Counted from the stretch's first letter, positions 1 through 13,785 are shown. The stretch is DNA of 64,000 nt from Flaccisagitta enflata (GCA_965153355.1 OZ231126.1:16182001-16246000), one strand, 5' to 3'. Numbers and translations: made by a program. Notes: a model not told the origin generated them from the sequence alone.

Positions 1-420
1 CAAATGGTAAAATCGTAACCGCAATTCGGCGAATAAATCGTCATTCAGGATATCATATCTTATTCACTGCGGTATGAAGAATTTCATCTCATAAATTTCG
101 ATGTCTCTGTTTCTTTTGGCCTGTTTCTCTATTTAATAATCTGTTTGTCATCTTCTCTATCTCTCTGCACGTCGTCCCCATCAGTCAGGAAAAAAGTCGA
201 GTCAGATCTTCGACGACGAATATGGTTTTCATTTTCTTATGGGGGTGAAAGTCTCATCATTGTTGTGACCTCGTATTTTGATAATTATAACCATTTATTT
301 TCTACAGGAAATATTCTAGGAAGAAACATTTTTTGGGTTAAATTTTGAATTTTACAAAATTCAGAATTAATTTTTCAGTCTTTATGATTTAATAAGTCAG
401 AAAAGAAGATTCTTATTATT
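1..420. other. No recognised feature
   Basis: AT-rich sequence with no convincing coding frame, repeat or RNA gene that I can support. Confidence 0.5.
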
Positions 421-424
421 TTTA

Positions 425-595
425 AGCATGCAAATACAGAAAATATCTTATGAGTATAATATCATCTGTGAAAAGTGTTTTACAATATTCTAACAATTAA
501 CTACTATTTAGCTCAGTGTTTTTTCTGATTCCAAATAGAGTTGAATGAAAATGTTTGGACTCTGTGGAGGCATGCAAATAATGGCTCAGTGTATA
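425..595 (+). repeat. Dispersed copy of a ~150-bp repeat
   Basis: One unit beginning GCATGCAAATACAG and running to TTTTTTCTGATTCC, followed by the start of a second (CATGCAAATAATGGCTCAG, near 572). The same unit occurs three times in tandem at 11145-11565. This copy is more diverged, lacking most of the AGCTCATTT sub-repeats. Confidence 0.6.
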
Positions 596-1910
596 GCTAG
601 CATCTGTGTTGTGGCTATTCTTCATTTAACAGTTCTCTATATATTTGAAAGGACAAATATTGGATTAAAAGCAAATACAAAAAGGGCATGTCAATGATTT
701 ATCTGGTGAAACAATTTAAGTATATTGCTCATCTATCATTTGACGATTTTAATTGCAATCCACGATCTATCAAAAAAAAAAAAAGAAAAGTAAATGATGG
801 TCACTTTAACGCGTTCTATTTTTCCTGCGGCGGTAGCCACCATTACTGAAACATCATTTTTAACATTCTGCTGTAATGGCTATATCACCATAATGGTTGA
901 TTTGTTATTCATAATGTATGATTCCAATTGTCCTATTCAGCAGATACATATGAAGCAAAGCTGGTGAAGATGCTCGAAAGAACACTGAAAACTATGGAGT
1001 CGGAAAAAACTCTCATGATTTTATTGCGAAAACGCGTTTACTGCTTGCGATGCTTAAACGCTGGGAACATGTTCAATTTCTGAAAAGCTGACGTGGTGAT
1101 AGAACTGTTTATAAAACATTAAGGCACTCAGATTTGGAAAAAACAGAACAATCATCATTTGTGTCAACTTTACATAATAGAAAGGATTATAAGATACTGT
1201 TATTTTATGCTTGATGAAAAAGAGAACACTGTAAATAAAACAAAGAATTATTACTGTATTATTATTATAGATTACGTATCAGTCTTGCTAAGCTGATGAG
1301 CTGTGATGTATTTCTCATGTCTTTGGTGGCGTCAGAGTAGACCGGCCTACAGTATAAACGATGATCAAAATAAGAATATCACAGAACAATTTGAACTCAA
1401 ATCTTCTAAATAGAGCATTGAGCCTCAGGGAAAGAGATGGCATGTTATAAGAAAAGGTGACAGGCAGTTTATAAACACCCTCTATTCATTGTGTACAGTA
1501 TTTTTATTCTGTCACTCAGATTTCTTATTTTGTTATGGTGTAACATGCCAGTCATTCCTGCTATGCGCCCATTCAATGCCTCACCTAATAACATTCTATA
1601 TTAAACCTCTTTTGTCAACTACTTCCACCTCTGTGAAAAGCAAAATATTCTTTTCATTAGGCCTGGAAGTGGCTCAGTTATCTTGCACTCAGCCCAGAGT
1701 GAAAGAGGCTAAGTGCAGTCTGTGACCAGGCAAGCACATTTGATGTTATATTCTCACCAGCAACAGCAAATCTATGCCACTCCATAAAATTATCCCCTTT
1801 CAAGAAAAGAAAAGAAAAGAAAAGAAAACACATCATACTAAGAGCAATCAATATTGGACCTGAAAGTGGAGGTACAAGTTGTGTGGCATGCGACAGAGTG
1901 TTTAACGTGC
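596..1910. other. No gene recognised
   Basis: Mixed AT-rich sequence with no supported coding region. Near 810-850 it holds a short stretch (TTTTTCCTGCGGCGGTAGCC) that recurs at 11668 and 35398, each downstream or beside other repeats, so part of this is likely old repeat. Confidence 0.4.
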
Positions 1911-1919
1911 TCAGCCTGC

Positions 1920-1933
1920 CTGCAACAGCAGCA

Positions 1934-1974
<41 letters not shown>

Positions 1975-2086
1975 TGGGCAGCAGCAGCAACATACAGCAC
2001 AGCCACTAACAACAGCAACAGCAACAGCAACAACAACAACATGCTAACAAAGTAACAGTACAACAACAACAGCTGTAACAGCAACA

Positions 2087-2119
<33 letters not shown>

Positions 2120-2642
2120 TCAACAACAAAAACAACAACATCAGCAACAAAACCAAATTCAAGAAAAGCAGCAACAACAAAACCAACACCAAGAAGAAGA
2201 AGAAGAAGAAAAAGACGAAGAAGAAGAAGATGAAGAAGAAGAACAACAACAGCGGCAACAACAACAAAAACAACAACAGCAACATAGCAGCAACAGCAAC
2301 AGCAGCAGCAACAGCAAACAATGACAACAACAGCAACAGCAAGCAAGCAACAGCAACAGCAGCAACAGCAACAACAGCAACAACAACAACAACAACAACA
2401 AAACTAGCAACCTTGAAACCAACACCAAGAAGAAGAAAGAGAGAAGAAGAAGAAGATGAAGAAGAAGAAAGAAGAAGAAGAAGCAGAAAGAAGAAGAAGA
2501 AGAAGAATAGATGGAAAGAGAAGAAGAAAGAAGAAGAAGAAGAAGAAGAAGAAGAGAGAACGGCAACAACAGCAACAGCAACAACAGCAACAACAACAAC
2601 AGCATCAACAAAAAGCATCAGCTATAACAGCAACAGCAGCAA

Positions 2643-2674
<32 letters not shown>

Positions 2675-2696
2675 ACAGCAACGGTAGAACTCAGCA
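1920..2696. repeat. Compound CAG/CAA and GAA trinucleotide repeat
   Basis: About 780 bp of almost pure trinucleotide motif: CAG/CAA (1920-2180), GAA (2185-2250), CAA/CAG (2245-2400), GAA (2430-2555), then CAA/CAG again to 2696. Several frames stay open on both strands, but only as homopolymer translations (Gln, Asn, Thr, Leu), so I call no gene. Confidence 0.9.
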
Positions 2697-2811
2697 ATAA
2701 AACTCAGCAATACCAAACCTGGTCCTTATCCTGAACCTGAGTCTCTAGGAGTGGGATCATGACGTCCAACAACAGCCAACAGGCAAAAAGTCTCGGCAGG
2801 CCATTGTGCCA

Positions 2812-2815
<4 letters not shown>

Positions 2816-2866
<51 letters not shown>
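2816..2866. repeat. (GA)n microsatellite
   Basis: Perfect GA dinucleotide run. Confidence 0.95.
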
Positions 2867-2869
<3 letters not shown>

Positions 2870-3253
2870 TAAAGACAAAGCTCGCTCTACTCGGCTTCTC
2901 GGCATAAATGGCATCGATGCCTTCGGACTTCGCCGCGTTTTCAAAATGTCAATTTGGACAAATTTTGGGCACATTTGGAGGAATTTAAGCAAGAGGAATT
3001 TAAGCAAATTTTGGGTCCGAAAATGCTGCCACTCACCCGCCGCAAACTGAGCCCTCCCCCACCGCCGCCGCCGCGCCGCAGCCGCAGCAGCATCATCAGA
3101 CGCAGTTCATGCAGCAGATTTCCAATGTTCCGCAGCCTTTGCCAAATGCTATTTAGAAGGAAAATGAATGGGAACAGAATATAGTTGAGCCTCACTAGAG
3201 CGTATGTCTAGGGACCAGGTATATAGAGAAGCTGTTTTACTGCTGGTATGGGA

Positions 3254-3652
3254 AACTAGTCATTCAAGGATCGCACATGGTCAGCGATACCCAATTCCCT
3301 GCTGGGAGTGATCCAGTGAAGAAGTGGAGTGAGAGCAGGGCCGATGTCCTGTAGAGCACAGAGGGGAAATTCCAGACGTCCTGAGGGGGCATATTTCAGG
3401 CCTTAGATGACTGATTTAGGCCACTGACACTGCTGAAGGCATATTTGAAGGCTGGAGGGCAGAATTAAGGCTTGGAGAGCAGATTCGAGGCTAGGAGGGC
3501 AAATTTGAGCCACTGAGGGCTGATTTGATGCTTGGAGGGTTCATTTGATGCTTGGAGGGCTCATTTGATGCATGGAGGGCAAATTGAAGGTCTGGAGGGC
3601 AGATATGAGGTCTTTGGGGCCTTTGGGGCTTTTGGGGCCCCTGCCCAAAAAG
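3254..3652 (+). mobile_element. Family F foldback element, copy 1
   Basis: Starts AACTAGTCATTCAAGGATCG and continues into ATGGTCAGCGATACCC, the conserved 'long end' of family F. A core of ~20-bp units (GGAGGGCAGATTTGAGGCT-like) follows, and the element ends CCCCTGCCCAAAAAGG. The right arm is reduced relative to other copies. Plus orientation is defined here as long end on the left and AAAAAG end on the right. Confidence 0.7.
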
Positions 3653-3961
3653 GCTGGATACATCGCAAACTGAGTCGCAGTGCAGTACCCTGGTTACTGG
3701 TTAGGCACTTTGGCAGGACTTTGCCGCCGCAGGAGCGACGACATGAGACACGCAATGTGGACAAATGTGAGCGACTAATGGATTGATGGACGGACTGAAA
3801 AGTAGCTTATTGACTGACGTAGCACGCAACTAGATGCTGCAAGATTTATTAAAAGACAAAAAGTTGAGTGCCTTAAGGGTGGATAGTGGATATGCCTTGT
3901 TAGCGGGTGCGCATTAGTGGTGCTGCACTGAAGTCGGAAAAGCGTTTTCTGCTCCTCCGGT

Positions 3962-3968
<7 letters not shown>

Positions 3969-4052
<84 letters not shown>
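3969..4052. repeat. (GA)n microsatellite
   Basis: Near-perfect GA run of about 84 bp. Confidence 0.95.
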
Positions 4053-4056
<4 letters not shown>

Positions 4057-4209
4057 GAAAATTAGAGCGGTGGATTTGGCGAGTTTTGTAAATTTGAAAA
4101 ACAATTTCAAATCATTGAGAAATTGTGAGGTGACAATAACTCTGAAGATAGCGCTGACGACATTGGAAACAATCGATATCAGTGACTAGATAACATTTGA
4201 CAATGCTAC

Positions 4210-4849
<640 letters not shown>

Positions 4850-4850
<1 letters not shown>

Positions 4851-4930
4851 TTCAGTCGCGGACACGCAGCTCTTCAAGTGGCCGTCTGTTGATCGGTCCG
4901 TCGGTCGCTTGGTCCGTGGTGATCGAGTAG
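4850..4930 (-). mobile_element. Family H repeat, partial
   Basis: Reads CAGTCGCGGACACGCAGCTC and then GGTCCGTCGGTC, the hairpin and GGTC-rich part of family H in reverse orientation. It is cut off by the (GT)n tract. Confidence 0.6.
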
Positions 4931-4934
4931 TAAA

Positions 4935-4950
4935 GTGTGTGTGTGTGTGT

Positions 4951-4997
<47 letters not shown>

Positions 4998-5031
4998 TTT
5001 GTTTGTTTGTTTGTTTGTTTGTTTGTTTGTT

Positions 5032-5118
<87 letters not shown>

Positions 5119-5128
5119 GTGTGTGTGT
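4935..5128. repeat. (GT)n with internal (GTTT)n
   Basis: GT repeat with a GTTT tetranucleotide block at 4993-5036. Confidence 0.95.
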
Positions 5129-5149
5129 AAGTGTGGATGTGGGGTTTTA

Positions 5150-5740
5150 CACCCCTACACGTATATTTCTTGTCTTGGTAGAATCTTGATACTGACAAAC
5201 GATCTTTGCCCCAACCTCAAGCCCTAACCTTCCATTACTTGATGTCGGTCCGTGACTCCGGCCACGTTTAGGCCGAACTCTGCACGCCTACCAACAAACA
5301 GCTCTCACTCGGTACAAGATCATCACCCTATCATTGGTACTGAGTGAGCAAGCATTTGTTTAAAAATAGTTAGTTTGTTTTTCAAAATGAAGATCAATCA
5401 AAATGAAAGAATCGTTGTACTTGTAGCGGAGAGCGAACTTTTCTTTGTCTCCTTTCCCCGACAAGTGACGCAAACATATCATTTTCTCAATGAACTACAC
5501 AAATTTCCATCAATTTTTCCTTTTCATATGCAAAGTGCAGATTTATAATAAATCTTTTCTCTATATTTGTTCAGGCAAAGTTTAAAAATCTGGTTAAATA
5601 TGAAAAAAAAAATCACGAGAAAAAATTCCATTTGACGAATGTACACCTGAATCGATATCGAGGCGAAAGATTAAAATTGTTGAAAACCTTTAGAATGTTT
5701 GATGAAAGATCTTTTGGCAATAAATTGAGGATAAGAACAA
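5150..5740. other. No recognised feature
   Basis: No supported gene. Contains ATGTCGGTCCGTGACTCCGG near 5242, reminiscent of family H but too short to call. Confidence 0.4.
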
Positions 5741-5827
5741 ACCTTTATTGGCCCAAAAATGGATTTTGAGGCTGCCCCTTTCTGAGCTGGGCAAACAGGG
5801 GGGAGATGGGGATAGAAATTTCTCTCT

Positions 5828-5936
<109 letters not shown>

Positions 5937-5939
5937 TGA

Positions 5940-6440
5940 ATCGATTTTTTAGATATAATTTCATATTTTATAAATCCAAAGATAAACGGAAAAAAATTAT
6001 GAAATTGTAAAGATGTGCGAAAAACTGAAATAACGCAGATTTGGTTCATGATTTCTTATTTTTCTTGGCGATTTGCAAAAAAGTTGTGGGTTGAAATGAA
6101 TTCATAACTGTGGCGGCTTTTCTTCCATTCCAAATCAGTGAATCAGCCGTTCTAAATGTTTTCTTTTGTCCTTCGTTTTTTGGTTTTATTTTTGCAATTT
6201 TGGGAGTCATAATCAATAACAAAGTAGTGCTCATTAAAGTTTTGAAATGTGTTTGTTCTGTTTGTTTGGCGGGGAAAGCGATCACATCTGTTCAGAAAAA
6301 GAAACTAAAGTATTTTTTAGTCCTGATATGTTTTTGAACATAAAATTCTTTTTTATCATTTACAATGAAGTGCGGGTAAAGTTCAATCGGTAGATGGATC
6401 CCGTTAGAAAAACCCCTTCTTCTGCTCCATCGTTTCTCGT
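5940..6440. other. No gene recognised
   Basis: AT-rich sequence between two microsatellites. Short frames on both strands lack any recognisable domain. Confidence 0.4.
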
Positions 6441-6455
6441 CATCATCGTCATCAT

Positions 6456-6978
<523 letters not shown>

Positions 6979-7083
6979 ATTTTTGGTATTGCCGTTTTCA
7001 ACACCATCTTCTCCATTTCCTCTGCCTGCACCATCCTTCCCTTGATAATCTTCGTCTCCATCATTATCACCACGATAGCGGGC

Positions 7084-7125
7084 TTAGCGGCAGGCGGCAG
7101 GCGGCAGGCGGCAGGCGGCGGGCGG
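7084..7125. repeat. (GGCGGCA)n minisatellite
   Basis: Four to five 7-bp units of GGCAGGC type within a GC-rich patch (7080-7210). Confidence 0.8.
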
Positions 7126-7277
7126 CGCGGCAAACAGCACGCAGCGGGCGGTGAGGTGAGGAACGGGCGGCGTCGCAGGCGTTACGTGATAAAGAGGGAG
7201 GCGCGGTTTCCGCTGACGCAGCAATTGCCGACATTGAAGGTAGAAGGGAAAACTGATTGAGAAAATGAGAGAGAGAC

Positions 7278-7328
<51 letters not shown>

Positions 7329-7370
7329 CGGAGAGAGAGACACAGACAGACAGACAGATAGACAGACATG
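7278..7370. repeat. (GA)n / (GACA)n microsatellite
   Basis: GA run (7282-7320), then GACAGACA tetranucleotides to about 7370. Confidence 0.9.
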
Positions 7371-7374
7371 GAAA

Positions 7375-7985
7375 ACTGCTCAAACAACCATGAAGAGCGA
7401 CATACAGATAACGACAGAAGTAATGGTGAATATAAATGAACTTAAAAGGTGCGTGAACCGCTTCATTCCGAACCCACTTGGTATGTAGGTTAGCCAGCTA
7501 TTAGCCGCTAGATAGACTGGTCGTTGGTCTGGGTACCAAGTCGGGCCTTCCAGCCGACTTTTGCTCATTGGTTCATTTCCTTCACTATTATTCTATCCGC
7601 TGAATCGGCGATTTAACGACCAATTTTGCCTCTTTTATTTCGTACAATTGTTCATTCTCTGTTTCGCTCTCGGCTCCTGTTCCGGCGAATAAAGATAAAG
7701 ATATCTGTTCAAATAAAGATATCAGTTCAAATAGTCGTTATTACAGCAAAAAGCGCGGGAGTCATGTGACTCGTAGGGTACGGTACACTGTACAAATAAG
7801 GAACCGAAGATCGGTGACACTAGATTTTATACGCTCCATGTCTACGACATATGAATTTGAGATTGATACCGTTAAGATACCATATTTTTCCTTTTTTAGC
7901 GCCCGAATGAATATGGTACATCGCCCATAACTTCATCTCTGACTAACCTCCATTTCTCAATTCTCATTCCGTTTCGAATTCTTAC
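7375..7985. other. No recognised feature
   Basis: No supported gene. GGTTAGCCAGCTATTAGCCG and GTCGTTGGTCTGGG near 7490-7540 weakly resemble family H. Confidence 0.35.
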
Positions 7986-7987
7986 TC

Positions 7988-8253
7988 TAAGGGGGCGTTT
8001 CTTGTCAAAGATGATCGTGTTTTGAAAGGGCCACTCGGTCGCTAGCTACGTTCGTTCGCTCGCACCACTCACTTGCTCCGCAGCGCTCTGCTTCGCCCCG
8101 CTCGTTTTGCTCGCTTGCTCCGTTCATGGGCTCGCTCACTCACTTCGCTCACTCCCTCGTGGGACAGTTGAAATTCTTGAATATGTGTTCACACTGTTAT
8201 CGCGTTTCACGGGAACAAACGCGTTTTTGGCGCTCACTAGAAACACGCCCTAA
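7988..8253 (+). mobile_element. MITE-like element (family S), copy 1
   Basis: Inverted ends: TAAGGGGGCGTTTCT at left, and the complement of TTAGGGCGTGTTTCT at right. The interior is built from GCTCGCTCACTCACTTCGCT-type sequence. A second, inverted copy of the same ends and interior lies at 12697-12873. I see no clear target duplication or coding capacity. Confidence 0.65.
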
Positions 8254-8611
8254 TTTCATGTTTGACGTCGCGTAAAAAAAGAAATATTCCTTCCAAAATT
8301 TTCTCTTTTCGAACTCGTGTGAGGAATCAAGTTAACCAACGCTGAAAAGGTGACGAAGCGGCATTTATCAACGCCCTCATCCCAAGAACCGGCGTCAATT
8401 TCTGACGCGGCGACGTCACCAACCGGCGTCGTCATTCGATTCGATGTACCGCCGCCGCTGCTTACGTTGCTGCTGTTATTGCTGCTGCAGCTGTGGCTGT
8501 TGTTGCTGCTGCAGCCTGCTGTCGTTATCATCAATGCAATGCCGGGGCGTCGCCGAGTAACATTTTCTCGTTTCTTTTCTCCCTCTCTCGGCAAATTTTG
8601 TCATTTTCTTA

Positions 8612-9180
8612 ACAGGGTGTGCAAAATTATCCGCACTTGGCACTTAATTTTTTCAAAAACTGTAGAAGAAAAAGATTTATGAAAGCATGAGTGGTAAGTT
8701 TTTTAGTAATCAAAACTGGAATTCACATAGTCAGTAATAAACTTTTTTAGGTATATTCTACTCTGATAAAAAGTTCCTTAAAATATTTTATCAAAATAAT
8801 CTTCTGAAATTCTGTTGTTAGTTTTTGCTCTTTAGGCTTAGTTTATTTGCTTTAGTGAGCTCCATTCATGTTGATATAATTAATCTCCCTCGGCATAATG
8901 TGTGCCAAGCAAAGAAAATTATTAAATGAGTAGTCACAAGTACAAGAATCTATGATATTGTTACTTATTTTACCTATGAAATAAAATCCTGTCAAAATCA
9001 AAATCTTTGTATCAAATCATTTGTCTCCCATAGTGACAGAGAGTACAGAAAATACCTGCAATCACTTTTAGCTTTTAATATGACTAACTGGGCTAATTTG
9101 GTCCAAATTTCATGATGCTGGGTTATTTTTAAGTATTTTTTTTTCCATGAAGCGATTGCGGATAATTTTGCACACCCTGT
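8612..9180. mobile_element. mariner-like MITE with TA target duplication
   Basis: 569-bp element with perfect terminal inverted repeats ACAGGGTGTGCAAAATTATC (left) and its complement (right), continuing to CCGCA. TA dinucleotides lie immediately outside both ends (8610-8611 and 9181-9182). TIR form and TA duplication fit the Tc1/mariner superfamily. No transposase frame is visible, so it is non-autonomous or decayed. Confidence 0.85.
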
Positions 9181-9499
9181 TATTCCTCGTAAAGTCATTT
9201 TCTGTTCCATTATTTCGATTTCGTCTTCCCTTAAAATTTCTTTTCTCTTTCTATTTTGTTTTCTTTTTTTTTCTGTCGGACTGCATCGTCAGTTAGTTAA
9301 TCTTTTGTCCTGATACAAGTCTTAATCAATAAGCCTTTGCTTATGTTTGCGTACCTAAGATTCATTTTATTTGGCTTCTGCAGATCTTGGCAAATGTGTA
9401 CTAGTGGAATCCCTCTCTTTCTATCCGTCTGTCTCAGCTCTGTCTGTTTCAGCTCTTTGTCTAGGTCTGTCTGTCTCAGCTCTATAGATCTCTCTCTCT

Positions 9500-9824
<325 letters not shown>

Positions 9825-9829
9825 CTTTC

Positions 9830-10380
9830 CGGTTCCCGGCGTTTCCCTCTGCCTTATTAGTAATCAAGGAACCTGACAATGTTGAAATTGCCCCCGTTTA
9901 TCAAGAGGCGGTCGCCGAACCGCCGGCGCGGCAAATCTCTCTTTCACTCTTTCGTTTTACGCCGGCAACATTACAGCCGCTACAACCACCACCACCAATA
10001 CTACCAACACCACCACCACTTCACCATCACCGCCACCTGACACTCGAACCGCCAGGCGCTCTCCCAGCGGAAACGCGACAGCTGACGCCCTACGTGTCCG
10101 CACGCCTCGCGAGTTACACTTTCATTCTGTTTTTCTGCCTCTTTTTCTGATTGTACAATTGTGTGTCTGTCTGTCGCTCTATCGGTCTGTCTATCCGACT
10201 GTGTGTCTGTCTGTCTGAATAAATGTGTGTCTATCTTTTGTCTGCCTGAACTTTAGCTAGCTATTTGTATTTGTACTTGTCACTCTGTCTCGCTACGTGT
10301 GTGCTAGACTGTTTGTTTGCTTGAACTTGCTCAATAAGTCTATGCCTGTTAGTCTTTGTGTCCTTATGCCTTTGTGACTG
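9830..10380. other. No gene supported
   Basis: A plus-strand frame continues out of the TC repeat to 10150 with proline-rich residues (near 9970-10040), but it depends on the microsatellite for its length and shows no domain. The rest is TCTG-rich. Confidence 0.4.
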
Positions 10381-10383
10381 TCT

Positions 10384-10514
<131 letters not shown>

Positions 10515-11144
10515 CGCGGCGCCGTTTAAGCCGCGCGCCGCCTTCGTCGATTTCGTCGTCATCGCCGTGGGTGGCGGCGGTGGGGTGGCGGCGGCGACGG
10601 TCCCGGCCTTCGCTGTTCGCAGGTGAATTAAGGGCGTGATTGCTCTCAACCAATCACAAGTCCCGAAGGTAAAATCACGTAAATTAAGAGGACCAATGAG
10701 AGCAGCGGAAAGAAAATGGTCAATCAAAGGCGATGATGGACTCGAGATTTGGACGATGGCAGGAAAGAAAATGGAGAAAGAAAACGAAAGGGAGAACTGA
10801 GAAAGGGGGTACGCGTACGTGAGGAAGGAAGAACAAAGAGGCAGGCAGGTGACTGCGCTGTAATTGGTTATCGGGAAAAAAAGTCGAAGTCAGTCTTTGA
10901 CTTTTTGACATATTTGAGAGAAACATGGTTTTTATTTTTATCTGAAAGTTGAAATCTCCTTAACCGAGTGCACCCTCGGACAAAATTGATAGGGTAATAT
11001 CTTTAATTCTCTTTCATTTGGCATGGCAAGTGCTCTCTACGGCGAATATTTTTGCACTTATAATTTTTAAAGATTTATTTACGACCAATTTAGATTTAAT
11101 TTTTTTTAAATTTTCTTTCATTTTGTGTAGGATCAAGTTTGTTT

Positions 11145-11565
11145 CAGCATGCAAATACAAGAAAACATGTTTATGAGCATAGCTGCTCATCTGTGAGGGA
11201 GATTTTGAGCATTTTAGCTCATTTAGCTCATTTAGCTCAGTCTTTTTTTCTGATTTCAAATCTAATATATGAATAAATATATTGATAGATGTTTAAGCAA
11301 GCAAATACAAGAAAGCATGTCAGTGAGCAGAGCTGCTCATCTGTGAGGGTGTTTTTAAAGTATTCTAGCTCATTCAGCTCATTTAGCTCATTAAGCTTGC
11401 TCTTTTTTCTAATTTCATAACAGATGAATAAATGTTTTGATTTAAGCATGCAAATACAGGAAAGCATGTCAGTATGCATGGCTGGTTGTCTGGTTGAGTG
11501 ATTCTGAATATTTTTGCTCATCTAGCTCATTTGGCTCAGTCCTATTTTTCTCTGATTTTCAGAAC
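11145..11565 (+). repeat. Three tandem ~150-bp repeat units
   Basis: Units start near 11145, 11295 and 11444 (spacing 150 and 149), each with CATGCAAATACAAGAAA, a CTGCTCATCTGTGAGG block, internal 9-10-bp sub-repeats AGCTCATTT, and TTTTTCTGATTTC. A diverged unit lies at 425-545. Sequence after the array (near 11668, TTTTTTCCTCACGGCGACAG) also recurs near 810 and 35398, so the array may belong to a larger mobile repeat. Confidence 0.75.
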
Positions 11566-11569
11566 AACC

Positions 11570-12295
11570 AATACATACAATTGCTTTTAATTTGATCTAA
11601 CAAATAAAAAAATTGCAGTGAATTAAGACAAAAGCTTGGTGAAAAGTGAACAACGCTTATGACTTTTTTCCTCACGGCGACAGCCGCCATTATTGGTATA
11701 TACCTCGTTATGTCTAATCTAAATGGGTTTTGGGCTTAAGGCAATATTTTCTGTTAAACCTAGCTACACCTTCCATTTGTAGTTGTAAACTTGCTCACAC
11801 AGCGTGAAATAGAGAAAAAAGAGAAATCATAGTTGTTTCTTATCAAGTTATAGTGATGCAGCTTTAATGTGAGTCATACCAGAGCTCCAGTTATTCATTC
11901 ACAACTTCGAACAGCTACTTCCTCAGTCGATAGTTTGAAATGTTGATCAAATTATCATTATTACTGTTTAGACACAAACTACACATATAAGTCGTTCTTC
12001 TTATTGATCTTTTTTTTTAAACCAGCTTCGTTTCGGCGTCGTCGTCTTCTTCATGATGGTTTCCGCCGTGTTGCTCTCTCCAATCTGCGACTTGCCCTTG
12101 ACCTGTCATACAAACGATTGATTGATAGTGATGACGTCACAATATTAAAATCTAGATGCGTCATCCGCAGTGATCCGCCGTGATATTTGAAGAGGCGTAA
12201 CGGAATTATCAACGGACCGACATACCGACAGACCCTTTTATAGATACGTATCACACATCCTATAGACTCCTGCTGAAAAAAAATCATTGAAAACG
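11570..12295. other. No gene recognised
   Basis: AT-rich then mixed sequence. It carries a short recurrent motif TTTTTTCCTCACGGCGACAG (near 11666) but no supported coding region. Confidence 0.4.
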
Positions 12296-12299
12296 TCTC

Positions 12300-12303
12300 T
12301 CTC

Positions 12304-12395
<92 letters not shown>
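12300..12395. repeat. (TC)n microsatellite
   Basis: TC run of about 95 bp. Confidence 0.95.
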
Positions 12396-12398
<3 letters not shown>

Positions 12399-12407
12399 CT
12401 CTAACTT

Positions 12408-12662
12408 TTTAGTTGCAGTCACGCAACTCTATAAGAGGTCTTGTCCGTCCGTCCGTCTGTCTGTTGATGTGTAGGTCCGTCCATTGGTCAGTCCACGAGC
12501 ATGAGTCGAAAAGTGGAAAAACGAGCGTTTTTAAGCTTTTTTGTGTATGTGACTGTGTTGGGTAAGGTGTTGGGTGGGGTGTTGGGTGTGGGTGGGGGTT
12601 GGCTGCCCCTGCCCACCCGTCTGCAACGATATTGTGACCCCACGTCACTTGTTTGAGTGCTT
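12408..12662 (-). mobile_element. Family H repeat, long variant
   Basis: Reverse orientation: TTTTTAGTTGCAGTCACGCA (hairpin plus tail), then GTCCGTCCGTCC, then CTGCCCCTGCCCACCCGTCT and ACCCCACGTCACTTGTTTG. This is the intact counterpart of the copy at 36285-36982, which a family F element has interrupted. Confidence 0.75.
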
Positions 12663-12696
12663 CATCTGATGTCAAACCTGGGCTGCTTCTGTTGGC

Positions 12697-12873
12697 TTAG
12701 GGTGTGTTTCTCATGACGACCAAAAATGAGATTCTTCCCTTTAAACGCAAGGGAGTTAGCGAAGTGAGTGAGAGAGCCCATGAATGGAGCAAGCATGTTA
12801 AGCGCCGCAGAGCTGAGTGATGCAAGCATACAAACTTAGTGAGGGCATTTGTTTGTGACTAGAAACGGGCCCA
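12697..12873 (-). mobile_element. MITE-like element (family S), copy 2
   Basis: Begins TTAGGGTGTGTTTCT and ends AGAAACGGGCCCAA. The interior matches, in reverse complement, the GCTCACTCACTTCGCT stretch of the 7988-8253 copy. Confidence 0.6.
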
Positions 12874-12879
12874 AACTGT

Positions 12880-13535
12880 TTTTTAACATCAATTATGCCA
12901 TGAGATTTTGACAGCGATTTTTGAGCAATTTTTTAACTAGTCTTGAGGCTCAAACTCTAGTTCCAGACTTAAATTTGAGCCTCAGATCATCACATTTCTG
13001 TATACAGTTGTGCAATAACGGATGTCAAGGAGTCAATTAGTTTCAGGCATTATGGGCAATATTGCCTATTTTGTGGAAAACTAGTAGTGGTGCGCATATC
13101 AACTAGTCAATGAGGGTTCACAAGGCCCTCTTCCATTAATTTCAGTTTGGGTATAGTGACCTTCCATCCATCCGTCTATTTGTCTCTCTGCCTGTACATC
13201 TGTCTGCTGGTGTTTCCATTTTGCTCCTTCTATAAACAGGCAGATGACACAGCAAGTTGCCCAATCGGGCATGTTCTTTTTGACATTATCACTGGATCTT
13301 TTTGTCACGTGCAGCCCACTTTGTCCATTGGTTGGTTGGTCACGTTTCATTTCTACTTTTTATGATTTTTTTCTTAGTTTTTTTTTCTATTGCAGAGAAG
13401 CAGATCAATCAAAAAGGGATAGACTGATAAAGTGAGATTGTTATCAAAAAAAAAATCTTGATTGTCTCATCCTGCAATCAAATCCCATGATGCATGGATC
13501 AAACAATGTAAGCCATCATATGTTAACTTGATCAT
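12880..13535. other. No gene recognised
   Basis: No supported coding region. A small imperfect palindrome (TTGAGGCTCAAACTC ... AAATTTGAGCCTCAG) occurs at 12942-12985. Confidence 0.4.
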
Positions 13536-13537
13536 GT

Positions 13538-13639
<102 letters not shown>

Positions 13640-13664
13640 ATTTCAGTCATTGAAGCTTTCTTAC

Positions 13665-13785
13665 CCTATTTTCTGTCTCTCCTTCTTTTTATCTTTGTTT
13701 TTCTCTCTATCCCTCTCTCTCTCTCTCTCTCTTTATTTCTCTCCCTCTCTTTCTCTCCTGTCTGTCTGTTTTTCTCTCTCTCATA
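13665..13785. repeat. TC-rich low-complexity tract
   Basis: Imperfect TC/TTTC tract. Confidence 0.8.

Noticed and set aside
1288-1320. CTGATGAG, a possible hammerhead ribozyme core
   Set aside because: No matching CGAAAC segment and stems at the required spacing.
1911-2734. Overlapping Gln-, Asn-, Leu- and Glu/Lys-rich frames
   Set aside because: Same artefact from the CAG/CAA and GAA arrays. No non-repeat coding flank.
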